Shown here in pieces: positions 63,509 through 64,000 of a stretch of 64,000 nt of DNA (the stretch's first letter is position 1; each line of letters opens with the position of its first letter). The notes beneath the pieces are model-generated. The model did no database searches, was not told the DNA's origin, and saw only the letters and a list, made by a program, of their open reading frames with translations. Location of the stretch: positions 163,667,850 to 163,731,849 of the forward strand of contig OU015496.1 in assembly GCA_907164885.2 (NCBI GenBank), written 5' to 3'. The DNA comes from Dolomedes plantarius (taxonomy: Eukaryota; Arthropoda; Arachnida; Araneae; Dolomedidae). Made by a program: the position numbers and the translations under genes.

Positions 63509-64000
63509 CTAGACCACAACCGCAATAAAAGAATCACTGTAATATGTAACACGAGTAAAACTTTTTGGAATTGAAAAAGCTATGAAAAAAACAAATTAAT
63601 CACTATTTATAATAAATGTTGTTAAGAAGTAAACTGTTTTTTTATAGTACATGTTATACTTAAGGTAGTTTCCGTGAATGTGTGTAGTCATAAAAGATCA
63701 AGATGATTTTAAAATTTTACATTGCATTTACTGTTTCCATGGTAAGCATGAAAATAAAACATTGTCCATAAGAATAAAATTGGAACTTTTAAGGTCAACG
63801 GGGCCCTAAGAGATGGGACTTTTGAAATACGAATAGTCCTTTGTGTAGCCCAACTAATCTCATGCTAAATTTCATCCCAGACGGTTCATGAGTTTTTGCG
63901 TTCTTGCGGAAAATATATGACTACACACAAACACACACAAAACCCTCTTTTATACTGTATAATATTATGGATATTTTTTGAAGATTTAAAGGGTTTTTTA
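63509..64000. other. Non-coding DNA to window end
   Basis: Includes a tail-like segment (63790-63960) with CATGCTAAATTTCATCCCAG and GGTTCATGAGTTTTTGC and CA repeats, resembling the ends of short dispersed repeats. Not classified. Confidence 0.4.

Overview
The window is eukaryotic nuclear DNA: AT-rich, intron-bearing, with long (TA)n microsatellites and many decayed mobile elements. The split serine-protease gene and the mix of transposon families (pogo-like, Tc1/mariner, hAT, Ty3-type LTR, tRNA-derived SINEs) point to an arthropod. A chelicerate, most likely a spider, is my best guess; it rests on remembered protein families, not on a search.

The only apparently intact host gene is the 3' part of a chymotrypsin-fold serine protease on the + strand (exons 1-105, 3189-3337 and 5615-5806; the 5' part lies outside the window). 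Its introns hold a dispersed repeat, a minisatellite, a decayed mariner and a TA microsatellite. About 21 kb downstream, in the same orientation, lies an orphan copy of the second exon (26676-29205). It is frameshifted and split by a 2.4-kb hAT-like transposon with a perfect 8-bp target duplication. This suggests a formerly tandem protease cluster with a dead member.

The rest is mostly mobile DNA. 6.2-7.8 kb: pogo-like element with a second repeat inside it. 9-13 kb: short tandem repeats and a SINE. 15.0-22.6 kb: a three-level nest, in which a TTAA-flanked element contains a dispersed repeat that contains a very young Ty3-type LTR retrotransposon on the - strand (LTRs differ at one position seen; gag and pol share one frame broken by TAG and TGA). 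23-24.8 kb: degenerate repeats, two adjacent twin hairpins, a SINE. 29.4-30.3 kb: reverse-transcriptase remnant. 30.9-32.2 and 60.0-61.3 kb: two copies of a DD41D-spaced mariner. 35.0-36.4 kb: a long-TIR mariner with a hAT MITE inside; a second MITE copy is at 42.0 kb. 37.9-40.6 kb: dispersed repeat, a 559-bp tandem duplication carrying a SINE, and a TTAA element. 44-48.3 kb: MITE, mariner fragment, dispersed repeat and a roughly 150-bp tandem array with an inverted partner. 49.5-50.6 kb: a multicopy gene remnant cut by a solo LTR. 52.4-55.1 kb: a complete but decayed ZBED-type hAT. 56-58.7 kb: foldback MITE, SINE with hAT MITE, satellite-like repeat. 61.6-63.5 kb: a broken copy of a multicopy gene family with a nuclease-like core and a tesmin/TSO1 CXC tail.

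Apart from the protease, no coding region looks functional. The clearest signal is the order of insertion events, which target-site duplications and interrupted repeats let one read directly.
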